Positions 32,783 through 41,375 of a stretch of DNA of 64,000 bases are shown here, one piece after another. Position numbers and translations under genes: made by a program. The notes beneath the pieces were generated by a model. It was not told the DNA's origin and searched no databases. It worked only from the letters and a program-made list of their open reading frames with translations. Within the stretch, counting starts at the first letter, position 1. Each line of letters begins with the position of its first letter. The stretch spans positions 62,001-126,000 of the forward strand of contig CAJMST010000005.1 of assembly GCA_905216145.1 (NCBI GenBank), written 5' to 3'. This DNA is from an uncultured bacterium (GTDB lineage: Bacteria; Actinomycetota; Coriobacteriia; Coriobacteriales; Coriobacteriaceae).

Positions 32783-33421
32783 ATGGCCCATCGAAACGCA
32801 TCTATATCGAATGAAACCATCAGCCGCGAACAGACGATAGCCAAACTGAGGAAGCTCGCTCGCATCTGCAAATGGGCCACGATCTGCATCACCACCGCGC
32901 TCGCTCTGGGACTCCTCGCAGTCATTGCGATTGACCTTCTACTCATATTGCCTGGCCTCTCCCAAGGGTCGTGTCTCCAATCCGTAGAACTTCAAGCCGG
33001 CGAAGGACCGTGCCTCGCTATCGTCGGTACTAATGCACAGGCCCCACTTATGCTCGTCGCACACGATGGTCACACTGCCATAGGGAGTCTCTTGATGACA
33101 TGCCTCGCGCTCACCATCGCGCTAAGCGTGCGCAGGCTTTTCTTCAACATTGAGAAGGAAGGTAGGCCCTTTGACCTTGAATGCAACCACACACTTCGTC
33201 GAGTAGGACATTTATTCCTTATCGGCGGCGCTGCCGTGAGGCTTCTTGGTGCCGTAATCACGGGAATGATACTCTCAGGATTTGGCGGCAGCTTTACGGA
33301 TGCGTTCGCCGGCCAGTTATTCGAGCCCTCCATGCTCTTTGCAGGCCTGATTATTTGCCTGATTGCCAGCATCTTCCGCTACGGGTATATCCTGCAAAAA
33401 CAAGATGACGAGTTGCTCTAG
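32783..33421 (+). CDS. DUF2975-type four-helix membrane protein
   Basis: A 212-residue protein with four predicted membrane helices (about 33-57, 98-120, 140-165, 180-200) and a polar N-terminus. The size, helix layout and the small HTH gene directly behind match the DUF2975/YozG-type pair common in Firmicutes and Actinobacteria. The ATG at 32783 follows GGAGGGG; an ATG at 32744 overlaps the -10 box. Function of the family is unknown; the partner regulator probably controls the pair. Confidence 0.8.
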   Translation: MAHRNASISNETISREQTIAKLRKLARICKWATICITTALALGLLAVIAIDLLLILPGLSQGSCLQSVELQAGEGPCLAIVGTNAQAPLMLVAHDGHTAIGSLLMTCLALTIALSVRRLFFNIEKEGRPFDLECNHTLRRVGHLFLIGGAAVRLLGAVITGMILSGFGGSFTDAFAGQLFEPSMLFAGLIICLIASIFRYGYILQKQDDELL

Positions 33422-33430
33422 GGGGAATCC

Positions 33431-33670
33431 ATGATTATTCTGCGGCTTGACCGCATGCTCGCCGAACGCAAGATCTCATCCAAAGAGCTTGCGGAACGCG
33501 TGGGCATCTCCCAGGTCAATATGTCACGCATTAAGACAGGCAAGGTTTCTGCCATACGTTTTTCAACTCTTGATGCGATATGCCGGGCACTCGACTGCCA
33601 ACCAGGCGATGTACTGGAATATATATCCGACGATGAAGCCGATAGCCTATTTGGACTTAAAGATGAATAG
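33431..33670 (+). CDS. Small XRE/Cro-type HTH regulator
   Basis: A 79-residue protein made almost wholly of a Cro/CI helix-turn-helix: LAERKISSKELAERVGIS is followed by QVNMSRIKTGKVSAIRFSTL and the closing LDCQPGDVLEY. It begins 9 bp after the membrane-protein gene with GGGGGAATCC as ribosome site, so the two are cotranscribed. Such pairs usually encode a regulator and its membrane partner. Confidence 0.92.
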   Translation: MIILRLDRMLAERKISSKELAERVGISQVNMSRIKTGKVSAIRFSTLDAICRALDCQPGDVLEYISDDEADSLFGLKDE

Positions 33671-33705
33671 CCATAATTAAGCCGCCAATCACGCCCTCAA
33701 CGCAA

Positions 33706-33750
33706 ATTGCCCGCCAGAACGACTTCCGTACTGGCGGGCAATTTGTTTTC
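33706..33750. terminator. Bidirectional terminator
   Basis: TTGCCCGCCAG pairs with CTGGCGGGCAA across a 14-nt loop with T-rich sequence on both sides; genes converge here. Confidence 0.8.
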
Positions 33751-33784
33751 TATCAGCTAGATGCTCGATGAGCCGTGCGACTCT

Positions 33785-34870
33785 TTACGCAAACAGGCCG
33801 TAGATGCTGATGTTGGCCTTGGCGTAGAGGCCGTTAGCATACTCGGTCCACTTGGAGCTGGCGCTCGAAGCCTGCGAGGAATACTGCTGATAAGCAGTGT
33901 AGTAGGCAGTCATGGCCTGCTTGTAGGTGGCGCTATCGGTCGTAAAGGCATCATCGGCAAAGGCCTTGGCATAGGTGCTGTCGGCGTCCTTCCAGGTGCC
34001 CTTTGAGCTATCCCACTCATCGCCGGCAAGGTTGATGATGTAGTCGGCGTAGTCCTTGCTCGCGGTCTCCTCGTTGCCGTCAGCAGGCTCGGTCGGGGCG
34101 GTCGGCATGCTTGCGGAGCTATCGCCCACCTTCTTCTTGTAGAGCTTCTGCAGCGTCGCTGACTGGCGGACGATCTGCTTGGCCTGATCCTTGGACACGC
34201 CATACTGCGTGGCCATGGTCTTGTAGTCGGAGGTGCCGATGGAATCCTCGGCGTACTGCTTCATTTCCTTGGAAGAGACGGTGATGCCCTCGTCCTCGGC
34301 AGCGTCCAGCAGAATCTGGTTGCGCACGTAGGACAGGATAACGTCGGCAGACGGAGCGGTGTAGTTGCCGTCGTCGTCCTTGACGGTGTCAAGGCTGTAC
34401 TGGCTCTCGATGGCCTCACGCGCGGTGATGTCGCTCTTCTTGCCGTTGTAGCTGTAGCTCGCCACGGTCGAATCGAGCTGATCCTCGGTCAGGGTCGACG
34501 AGCCGACACCCTTGCCGCCAAAACCACCGTTGCCAATAAAGAAGCCGACCACGGCAGCAATCACGACGGCGACCACAAAGGCGGCAATCATCGTCTTCTT
34601 GTGCTTGCAAGCGTGGTCGTCCACGTCGGAGTCGTCGTCCTCGTCCTGCTCCTGGGGCATGAGGTTCTCGTCGGCGGCGTCCGCGGCAATCTGAGCCTCC
34701 AGGCGGGCGTCCTCCTCCTCGGCCGTCGTACCGGCAGCAATGTGCTCGGCAGACGTACCGGCGACCAAGTCGATCTTCTCGTCCTCGTCACCGTCGGGGC
34801 CTTCGCCGCGCTCGATGATCTGGATGCCGTCGATCTCGTCCTTCTCGTCCTTCTTTTGAATCAGACCCAT
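33785..34870 (-). CDS. Membrane-anchored SurA-like protein
   Basis: A 361-residue protein with a strongly acidic cytoplasmic N-terminus of ~90 residues, a single membrane helix (about 93-112: MIAAFVVAVVIAAVVGFFIG) and an extracytoplasmic domain. The outer part (residues ~130-260) resembles the helical N-terminal domain of SurA/trigger-factor-like chaperones (ILSYVRNQILLDAAEDEGI and VSSKEMKQYAED), but I see no parvulin domain. The C-terminal 80 residues are serine/alanine/tyrosine-rich. A role in folding of exported proteins is a guess. ACAAGGAGTAACTGAT precedes the ATG. Confidence 0.72.
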   Translation of the reverse strand: MGLIQKKDEKDEIDGIQIIERGEGPDGDEDEKIDLVAGTSAEHIAAGTTAEEEDARLEAQIAADAADENLMPQEQDEDDDSDVDDHACKHKKTMIAAFVVAVVIAAVVGFFIGNGGFGGKGVGSSTLTEDQLDSTVASYSYNGKKSDITAREAIESQYSLDTVKDDDGNYTAPSADVILSYVRNQILLDAAEDEGITVSSKEMKQYAEDSIGTSDYKTMATQYGVSKDQAKQIVRQSATLQKLYKKKVGDSSASMPTAPTEPADGNEETASKDYADYIINLAGDEWDSSKGTWKDADSTYAKAFADDAFTTDSATYKQAMTAYYTAYQQYSSQASSASSKWTEYANGLYAKANISIYGLFA

Positions 34871-34908
34871 ATCAGTTACTCCTTGTTAGGAAACATAGTC
34901 CTCAATAG

Positions 34909-34945
34909 AATACGCCCGACAGAGCGCCGGGCGTATTGATTCTTA
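34909..34945. terminator. Terminator upstream side of the SurA-like gene / end of the icd operon
   Basis: AATACGCCCG pairs with CGGGCGTATT and is followed by T-rich sequence. It lies between the SurA-like gene start and the icd stop, so on the minus strand it ends the icd operon. Confidence 0.75.
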
Positions 34946-34996
34946 GGTTATACGCAAACACTTAAGTACTATTTAGGCGTTTGCAGACTGCATGTC

Positions 34997-36082
34997 TTAG
35001 GCCAGGTGTGCGATAACGGCATCGGCAAAGGTCTGCGTACCCACCGCGCCCTCGACAGAACCGGTCTGGGCACGACGTACGTCGCCGGTAACTTGCTTAC
35101 CCTCGTCGAGCGTGGCAGACACGGCGGCGCGGATACGATTGGCCGCATCATTCTCGCCCAGATGATCGAGCATCATAGCCGCAGACAGGATCTCGGCCGT
35201 GGGGTTGGCGATATCCTGGCCCGCGATATCGGGCGCGGAGCCGTGCGTTGCCTCAAAGATGGCGCAGTCGGCACCGATGTTGGAACCCGGGGCCATGCCC
35301 AAGCCACCCACCAGGCCAGCACACAGGTCGCTGACGATATCGCCGTACAGGTTGGGCAGCACCAGGACATCGAAGTCGTTGGGGTTTTGGACCAGACCCA
35401 TGCAGGTGGCGTCGACGATCTTGTCGTTGAACTCGATATCGGGATAGTTGGAGGCCACCTCGCGCGCCACGCGCAGGAACAGGCCGTCGGTCGCCTTCAT
35501 GATGTTGGCCTTGTGCACGGCCGTCACCTTTTTGCGGCCGTAGCGGCGGGCATACTCAAAGGCATACTCCACAATGCGGCGGCTCTTGACGATAGAGATC
35601 GGCTTGATCGAGATCGCGGAATCGGCAGCGAAGGTCTTTTGACCCGAACGCTCGACAAGCTGCGAGAGCTCCTCGACCTCGGTAGCGCCCTCATCGAACT
35701 CGATACCGGCGTAGAGATCCTCGGTGTTCTCGCGCACGATTACCAGGTCGACATCGCGGAAGCGCGAGCCGTCGCCCGGCTGCGACAGGCAGGGGCGCAC
35801 GCAGGCGTACAGGTCGAAGTGCTTTCGTAGGGCAACGTTGACGCTGCGGAAGCCCGTGCCGACCGGCGTGGTGATGGGGCCCTTGATGGCAACCTTGGTC
35901 TCGGCGACCGCATCGAGTACGTGTTGGGGCAGCGGCGTGCCAAACTCGTCCATGACGCCGGCACCGGCCTCCTGGACGTTCCAGTTGATCTGGACACCGG
36001 TGGCCTCGACCACGCGGCGCATGGCCTGCGTAATCTCGGGACCGATACCGTCACCGGGAATCAGGACTACATCGTGCGCCAT
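34997..36082 (-). CDS. icd: NAD-type isocitrate dehydrogenase (isocitrate/isopropylmalate dehydrogenase family)
   Basis: A 361-residue beta-decarboxylating dehydrogenase. The segment SVNVALRKHFDLYACVRP contains the Ser-Xaa-Asn and Arg residues typical of isocitrate-binding enzymes; VRENTEDLYAGIEF, the catalytic-lysine region VTAVHKANIMK, the metal site LPNLYGDIVSDL and the NAD site THGSAPDIAGQDIANPTAEI follow. 3-Isopropylmalate dehydrogenase is the alternative, but the substrate loop argues against it. Last gene of a four-gene operon, 6 bp behind the HEAT-repeat gene. Confidence 0.88.
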   Translation of the reverse strand: MAHDVVLIPGDGIGPEITQAMRRVVEATGVQINWNVQEAGAGVMDEFGTPLPQHVLDAVAETKVAIKGPITTPVGTGFRSVNVALRKHFDLYACVRPCLSQPGDGSRFRDVDLVIVRENTEDLYAGIEFDEGATEVEELSQLVERSGQKTFAADSAISIKPISIVKSRRIVEYAFEYARRYGRKKVTAVHKANIMKATDGLFLRVAREVASNYPDIEFNDKIVDATCMGLVQNPNDFDVLVLPNLYGDIVSDLCAGLVGGLGMAPGSNIGADCAIFEATHGSAPDIAGQDIANPTAEILSAAMMLDHLGENDAANRIRAAVSATLDEGKQVTGDVRRAQTGSVEGAVGTQTFADAVIAHLA

Positions 36083-36088
36083 AATCTG

Positions 36089-36787
36089 TTACTCCTCGTC
36101 TTCGGCGGCCTCAGATTTTTTAACGCTAGCACGCTTCTTCTTTTTGGAGAGATCCAGGCCAAAACGTTTAACAAGCATTTCGCAAATCTCACTCGAACGG
36201 GCTTTGAGATAGCTGCCCTTGCCGTTCTCGGCATCGAACTTAAGGCGCAGCGCGAGCTTCTCGGCGACCTCGGCGTCGATCTCGCCCTGGCTAAACTCGT
36301 ACAGGCAACCGAGCATGTCGCGATACTCGAGGTCGCCGTGGTAGCACTGGATGGCCTCGTCCAGAATTGGCCAAGCCTCGCGCGAACGCTCGACGCTCGT
36401 GGCGCCCCACACGCACAGCAGGCGGAAGGCGGCATAGCGCAGCGTGGAGGAAATCTCGTCGAACAGCGCGGTCTCGGCACCCTCAAAGGCATCGCCCAGC
36501 TGCTCGGGGCAGGTGGTGGCGAGCGCCGCCAGGGCATCGAGGGCCTCCCAGCGGGTCTGAGCCTCGGGGCGATCGAGTGCCTCGATCAGCGCGGGCACGC
36601 AGGGCACGACGCGCTGCGGGTCTCGCTCGGCCAGCAGATGCAGCACGCGGGCGGCAAACTGGCGGATGCGGCGCGTGGGGCAGCCGAGCTCCTTGACCAG
36701 GCGGTCGACGGCGTTCTCGTTCTCCTCTGCCAGCTGAAGCTGTGCCAGCTCCTCGTCGGTGAGCTGTTCTTCCTTGTTTTCTGCCAT
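36089..36787 (-). CDS. HEAT-repeat protein
   Basis: A 232-residue protein of helical repeats. Two or three HEAT-like units can be seen at about 40-75 (CPTRRIRQFAARVLHLLAE), 75-110 (CVPALIEALDRPEAQTRWEA) and 120-150. The C-terminus is lysine-rich (KKKKRASVKKSE). Such proteins serve as scaffolds; no partner is evident apart from the operon members. Start at 36787 follows AAGAGGTAACT. Confidence 0.8.
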   Translation of the reverse strand: MAENKEEQLTDEELAQLQLAEENENAVDRLVKELGCPTRRIRQFAARVLHLLAERDPQRVVPCVPALIEALDRPEAQTRWEALDALAALATTCPEQLGDAFEGAETALFDEISSTLRYAAFRLLCVWGATSVERSREAWPILDEAIQCYHGDLEYRDMLGCLYEFSQGEIDAEVAEKLALRLKFDAENGKGSYLKARSSEICEMLVKRFGLDLSKKKKRASVKKSEAAEDEE

Positions 36788-36802
36788 AGTTACCTCTTCT
36801 TA

Positions 36803-37231
36803 CTATTTCTTAACGTGCTTGCCAGCACCCTTGCTGTCATCGGTGACCGAGATGAGCTGTCGGTCGGCCGCGCCATTGCGGCGTGCGCGGCGACGCTCCT
36901 CGGCATCGCCCGCGTCGGCGGCGGCGCGGTGAGCCTTGTTGACGTTAAAGACCTCGTCGTGCTTGCGCCACGGACCCACGGACTCGCCAAAGCTCATCTT
37001 AAGGCCGGCGATAAAGCCGCCGAGCCAGCCGATCGGCGCAAACTGCACCAGCGGGAACAGCGAAAACACCCAGGTCAGCAGGACGACTGCCGCCGCTCCC
37101 GCAAAGTTGGCGATCCAGTAGTCGCGCTTGGTGATGACGCGCTTTTCGCACGCCCACTGGCCGCACAAAAAGCCGATGTAGATCGCAAAGAGAAAGAGCA
37201 CCAGCGCGAGCACCACGAACGTCCAGCTCAT
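36803..37231 (-). CDS. Small two- or three-helix membrane protein, unknown function
   Basis: A 142-residue protein starting MSWTFVVLALVLFLFAIYIG, with membrane helices at about 3-24, 40-65 and 67-85, then a polar arginine-rich tail of about 55 residues. I recognise no family. GAGGAG precedes the ATG at 37231, which lies 5 bp beyond the stop of the dehydrogenase gene and 15 bp before the HEAT-repeat gene, so it is in the same operon. Several tryptophans and the small size suggest a DUF-type envelope protein. Confidence 0.75.
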   Translation of the reverse strand: MSWTFVVLALVLFLFAIYIGFLCGQWACEKRVITKRDYWIANFAGAAAVVLLTWVFSLFPLVQFAPIGWLGGFIAGLKMSFGESVGPWRKHDEVFNVNKAHRAAADAGDAEERRRARRNGAADRQLISVTDDSKGAGKHVKK

Positions 37232-37236
37232 GGGCG

Positions 37237-38316
37237 CTACTCCTCGTGATGGTGGCCGCAGCAGCACTCGTGGCCGTCATCATGGCCGTGGCCGCCGCAG
37301 CACTCGTGGTCCTCGCCATGGTGGTGGCCGCAACCGCACTCGTGGTCGTCACCATGCTCGCCGCAACCGCAGCCGTCCTCGTGGGCACCGTGCTCCTCGG
37401 GGCGATACTGCGACCAGTCCAGACCGGCAGCGATGGCGTCGGCCTCCTCCTTGTAGAGGACCGTGATGGCCTGGGTGCCCAGCTTGGCACCACCGATGGC
37501 GTCGAGCATGTCGTAGAGCGTAAAGGCCACGTCGGCACCGGGCAGCGCGAGCTCGCGATCGTCGGCGTAAGCGAGCGCCAGGCGCAGGTCCTTAATGAAG
37601 TGCTCAACCATAAAGCCGGGCCTGTAGTCGCCGTCGAGCGCCTTGGGCGCCAGGCTCTCCATGGCGCCGGACTTACCGGTGCCACCCAGGATCATCTGAC
37701 GGGTCTTCTCCAGATCGAGGCCGCTCAGCTCGGCAAACGCCAGCGCATCGGCCATGCCGACCATACAGGCGCCCAGCGACACCTGGTTGGCGAGCTTGGC
37801 AGCCTGGCCCTTGCCGGCGCCGTCGAAGCAGCAGATGGTTGCCGCAAAGGTGGAAAGGATATCGCGGACCGGCGCGATGTCGTTCTCGGTAGCGCCTACG
37901 ATAGCCGTGAGCGTACCGGCGATAGCGCCCGACTCGCCACCGGTGACGGGGCAGTCAAATGCCATACGACCAGAAACCTGGGCGGCCTCGGCAATGTCAC
38001 GCGCCAGCTCGGGCGAGCTCGTGGTGAGGTCGATCAGGACCGCGCCGGGCTTAGTGCACGCGAGCAGACCGTCGCCCGCCAGGTAGAGCTCCTCGACCTC
38101 GGAGGGATAACCCACCATGGTAAAGACGACATCGGCGTTCGCCGCGGCATCTGCCGGCGTATCGGCCCAAACGGCACCGCGCTCGATAAGCGCGGCAGCC
38201 TTGGACTTGGTGCGGTTGTTGACCGTGACGGGATAGCCGGCATCCAGGATGTGACCGGCGATGGGGGCACCCATAATTCCGGTGCCGATAAATGCGACGG
38301 AGAGCTTGTTTGCCAT
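37237..38316 (-). CDS. 3-hydroxyisobutyrate dehydrogenase-family oxidoreductase with a His/Cys-rich tail
   Basis: A 359-residue protein. Residues 1-~300 are a complete beta-hydroxyacid dehydrogenase: NAD-binding VAFIGTGIMGAPIAGHIL, substrate loop FDCPVTGGESGA and catalytic lysine in GKGQAAKLANQ. Tartronate semialdehyde reductase or 3-hydroxyisobutyrate dehydrogenase are likely activities. After this, residues 307-359 hold 14 histidines and 9 cysteines in 53 positions, with Glu/Asp/Gly between them, an apparent metal-binding tail not normal for the family. AAAGGAAAGG precedes the ATG at 38316. First gene of the operon with the small membrane protein, HEAT protein and icd. Confidence 0.9.
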   Translation of the reverse strand: MANKLSVAFIGTGIMGAPIAGHILDAGYPVTVNNRTKSKAAALIERGAVWADTPADAAANADVVFTMVGYPSEVEELYLAGDGLLACTKPGAVLIDLTTSSPELARDIAEAAQVSGRMAFDCPVTGGESGAIAGTLTAIVGATENDIAPVRDILSTFAATICCFDGAGKGQAAKLANQVSLGACMVGMADALAFAELSGLDLEKTRQMILGGTGKSGAMESLAPKALDGDYRPGFMVEHFIKDLRLALAYADDRELALPGADVAFTLYDMLDAIGGAKLGTQAITVLYKEEADAIAAGLDWSQYRPEEHGAHEDGCGCGEHGDDHECGCGHHHGEDHECCGGHGHDDGHECCCGHHHEE

Positions 38317-38414
38317 GAAACCTTTCCTTTTGGGTTGGGTGTTATTACCAGGTTGAATACTCGGTGCCAGCGCTTGGGCTGTGAGTCGAGGGCGATTACG
38401 GACGCAGCGCTTGC

Positions 38415-39368
38415 CTACTGGCCGCGCACACGGCGTGCGATGCGGTCGGAAAGCGAGGCTTTCTCGGCGCGGTTCTTGCCCCAAAACGCAAGCGCCACCA
38501 TGCCGGGCCCCACGTGCGAGCCAATGGTAGGACCGACGGAACTACGGATAATCGTGACGTCGGCGCAACCTTCCTCCTTGCGAACGGCAGCCTCGAGCCA
38601 GTCACCATCCTTCTCGGCATCGGCCGTCATGATGGCGATGGGCATGGTGCGATCGGGCACATAGTTCTCGCGGAACGACTTGAGGATGGACTTGAGCGCC
38701 TTCTTGCGGCCGCGGTTGACGCCGATCAGCGACAGCGAGCCGGCAAGGTCGTAAGAGAGCTCGGGCTTGACGTCGAGCTTTGCCGTGAGCTGTGCCGCCG
38801 CAGGCGGAATGCGGCCGCCGGCAGCCAGCGCGTCAAAGCTCTCGAGCGTAAAGTAGCCGTGGACATAGGTCTTGGCCTCGTTTGCCCAGTCGACCAGCTG
38901 TTTGGCGGTGAGTCCCGCCGAGCGTTGACGGACGGCCTCGAGCGCCAAGAGCTCGCCGGTCGCACAGGGCAGAGCGTTGTCGACCACGTACAACTCAAAA
39001 TCGGGATACTCGGCGCGCACGGCATCTGCCGCCTGGCACGCGGAGTTGTAGCTCGACGACAGCGCCGAGGTAAAGCACAGGTAGACCGTGGGCGTGCCCT
39101 CTTTGGCGCACTCGGTAAAGAACTCGATATAGCGACCGAGCGACACGGCCGAGGTGGACACGCGGGCACCGGCGCGCATGCGGTCGTAGAACTCCTTGGG
39201 TGTGATGCTCGACCAGATGTCATCCGTGCGCTCCTCGCCATCGATAATGAAGGGGAAACCCAGGATATCGACATCGAGGTTCGCGGCGACCTCGGGGCTA
39301 AAGTCGCAGCAGGTATCGACGACGATGCGGCAACGGTCCGAATGACCGGCGGATGCGGCCTTGTCCAT
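38415..39368 (-). CDS. DegV family protein
   Basis: A 317-residue fatty-acid-binding protein. The N-terminal domain has IVVDTCCDFSPEVAANLDVDILGFPFIID and the DegV loop RAGARVSTSAVS with the lipid-contact threonine/serines; the C-terminal domain ends with GPTIGSHVGPGMVALAFWG. DegV proteins bind fatty acids, in some cases (FakB) handing them to the kinase FakA for phosphorylation; no fakA lies nearby. TAAGGAG precedes the ATG. Confidence 0.93.
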   Translation of the reverse strand: MDKAASAGHSDRCRIVVDTCCDFSPEVAANLDVDILGFPFIIDGEERTDDIWSSITPKEFYDRMRAGARVSTSAVSLGRYIEFFTECAKEGTPTVYLCFTSALSSSYNSACQAADAVRAEYPDFELYVVDNALPCATGELLALEAVRQRSAGLTAKQLVDWANEAKTYVHGYFTLESFDALAAGGRIPPAAAQLTAKLDVKPELSYDLAGSLSLIGVNRGRKKALKSILKSFRENYVPDRTMPIAIMTADAEKDGDWLEAAVRKEEGCADVTIIRSSVGPTIGSHVGPGMVALAFWGKNRAEKASLSDRIARRVRGQ

Positions 39369-39389
39369 CAAAGCGACTCCTTACGTAAA

Positions 39390-39418
39390 AAGGCGGCCAC
39401 CCGCATGGGATGGCCGCC
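39390..39418 (-). terminator. Terminator of hpf
   Basis: GGCGGCCA pairs with TGGCCGCC (minus strand), followed by TTTTTACG. Confidence 0.88.
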
Positions 39419-39447
39419 AACCGTTAACTCATGCAAGTTAACGTATT

Positions 39448-40032
39448 TTACTCGTCAAGTGTTTCGATGCGGGGCTTGATGATGCCATATCCACCATTCT
39501 TACGGTGATACACCACATTGATGAGGCCAGTCGTCGCGTTCTCGAACACGTAGAAGTCGTGGCCGAGCAGATCGGTCTGCACCAGCGCCTGCTCCTCAGT
39601 CATCGGGGTGACATCGATGACCTTCTCGCGGACGAGCAGGTCGTCCTCCTCCTCGGGCAGCAGCAGGTCGGCCAGATCCTCGACGCGCTCGACCGGTGCG
39701 ACATCCGCCGCGCTGGCACCGCCCTGGCGGTTGTCCACGACCTTGGTCTTGAACTTGCGCAGCTGGCGGGTGACCTTATCGGCGGAGAGGTCGATGGCGG
39801 CGTACATATCTGCACCGTGCTCGGCAACGCGAATCACCGAACCGCGAGCGCGAACCGTGACCTCGACGATTGCCGGGTTGGGATTCGAGGGGTTCTTCTC
39901 ATAGCGAAGTACAACGTCGACCGTCATGGGCTCGATATCGAAAACCTTGAGCGCCTCGCCGATCTTCTCATCCACATGCGCACGCAGAGCATCGGTTACC
40001 GTCGTCTTGCGTCCAGAAACCTTGATATCCAT
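39448..40032 (-). CDS. hpf: Ribosome hibernation promoting factor, long form
   Basis: A 194-residue protein that dimerises 70S ribosomes in stationary phase. The N-terminal domain (MDIKVSGRKTTVTDALRAHVDEKIGEALKV) and a C-terminal dimerisation domain (DLLGHDFYVFENATTGLINVVYHRKNGGYG) are joined by an acidic linker, which marks the long form. The ATG at 40032 has GGAG six bases upstream; the longer frame to 40092 is not needed. Confidence 0.95.
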   Translation of the reverse strand: MDIKVSGRKTTVTDALRAHVDEKIGEALKVFDIEPMTVDVVLRYEKNPSNPNPAIVEVTVRARGSVIRVAEHGADMYAAIDLSADKVTRQLRKFKTKVVDNRQGGASAADVAPVERVEDLADLLLPEEEDDLLVREKVIDVTPMTEEQALVQTDLLGHDFYVFENATTGLINVVYHRKNGGYGIIKPRIETLDE

Positions 40033-40349
40033 ACGTGGCTCCAATCTGCCTCGGGGACTTACTGTACTGGCTATGTACCCATTGCCGTGCATTTAATCAC
40101 GCGGATTCCTAAAGACCCGAATAACGATTGCTTGATACCGCATACCGAAGTCTCGTACTTTTCCACGGCAAAGTGCGCTATAGGAGGGCGTCGGCGGCTT
40201 TGTATTTGGTCCCGAAAATTGGCTTTGACCTGCTAGTTTTATTTGGATGAAAAAGCCAGGCTCCCCTATTGGAGAAGCCCGGCAGTGCGTGTTGAAACCG
40301 TGAAGAGGTGTCCTTTCCAACGTATAGGAGACACCACCCCTAGCAATAA
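40033..40349. other. 317-bp intergenic stretch upstream of hpf
   Basis: It should hold the hpf promoter; no coding frame is convincing. The terminator of the lipoprotein gene occupies 40249-40283. AT-rich blocks near 40088-40130 are candidates for the hpf promoter, but no clean -35/-10 pair stands out. Confidence 0.4.
40249..40283 (-). terminator. Terminator of the solute-binding lipoprotein gene
   Basis: GCCGGGCTtCTCC pairs with GGgGAGCCTGGC on the minus strand and is followed by TTTTTCATCC. Confidence 0.8.
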
Positions 40350-41357
40350 CTAGCTATTGAGTTTGTTAATGTCGTCGTCGGTGATGGTGCCTTCCTGGCT
40401 TGACGATTTGTCCTCGGAGGATGCGGTCTCATTGTTGGAATCGGAAGACTCGCTGCCGGAGGACGTGGTCTCACTGGACTCAGAGTCGCCCGGCTGCACG
40501 TTAGCGCCCGAAACCGTCTTAGTGGTGAGGTCGTAGGGCATCGTGCCATACCAGACAGAGTGGACCGCCTCGAGCGTGCCGTCGGCCGTAATACCGTCGA
40601 GGGCATCGCTCACGGCACGGCACAGCTCGTCATTGGACGAGAGGCCCGCAACACCAAGCGTCGAGGGTGCCTCGAGCGCACCGACATAGGAGACCTCGCT
40701 CATCAGGCGTGCAAGGTAGCCGCCGGCCGTGGAGTCGCAGATCACATAGTCGACCTCGCCGGACTCGAGCGCCTCAAAGCACTCGTTGATGTTGGAGTAG
40801 GTCTTTTGGTTGGCGGTAATGCTCTGCTTGGCAAGCGCCTCCTGCGAGGCCGAGGACATCTGGACACCCAGGGTAGACGTGTTAAGGGTATCGGTGGAAA
40901 CGCTTAGCGACCCACCATCGCTGGTTTTACCAAACACAGAAGCGGCATCGTACAGGCAGGTGCCGAGCGAGCTAACGTCCCCGTCTGTGGAGTTGATCTC
41001 GCCGATAAAGATATCAGCCTTTTTGTCGCCGAGCGCGGAACCTGCCGAGGACGCATCGACAAAGGCGACCTTAAGGCCCATGCGGCTTGCGAGGGCGCGG
41101 GCGGCGTCGACCGCATATCCCGTGAGCTCGCCGTCGGCGCCCTGCATGGCCTGCGGCGCATCGGAAGTATCGAGGGCAACCGTCAGGGTTCCGGGAGTGA
41201 CCAGGGCATCGTCCGACACCGCCGGCGTGACCGTCTCGTACTCGATCTGGTCGATCGTGGGAGTCGTGAACGTAGACAGAGGGTTGAACGCGCATCCGCT
41301 CAGGCCCAAAACGGCAATGACCGCTGCGGTCCCAGCACCTAACCGAGCCGCGTGCAT
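40350..41357 (-). CDS. Solute-binding lipoprotein (amino-acid ABC transporter type)
   Basis: A 335-residue exported lipoprotein. The signal peptide ends in the lipobox LSGC, with the lipid-carrying Cys at about residue 22. Residues ~60-290 resemble family 3 extracellular solute-binding proteins: GTLTVALDTSDAPQAM, GELTGYAVDAARALASRMGL, DKKADIFIGEIN, and the CFEALESGEVDYVICDS segment. The last ~50 residues are Ser/Glu-rich and probably unstructured. The ATG at 41357 follows GAGGGG; an ATG at 41375 would add six residues. No ABC permease or ATPase gene is adjacent. Confidence 0.85.
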   Translation of the reverse strand: MHAARLGAGTAAVIAVLGLSGCAFNPLSTFTTPTIDQIEYETVTPAVSDDALVTPGTLTVALDTSDAPQAMQGADGELTGYAVDAARALASRMGLKVAFVDASSAGSALGDKKADIFIGEINSTDGDVSSLGTCLYDAASVFGKTSDGGSLSVSTDTLNTSTLGVQMSSASQEALAKQSITANQKTYSNINECFEALESGEVDYVICDSTAGGYLARLMSEVSYVGALEAPSTLGVAGLSSNDELCRAVSDALDGITADGTLEAVHSVWYGTMPYDLTTKTVSGANVQPGDSESSETTSSGSESSDSNNETASSEDKSSSQEGTITDDDINKLNS

Positions 41358-41375
41358 CAAGCTGCCCCTCACCAT

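Noticed and set aside
38317..38484. 56-codon extension of the His/Cys-tailed dehydrogenase
   Set aside because: The NAD-binding domain starts right after the ATG at 38316, which has a strong ribosome site.
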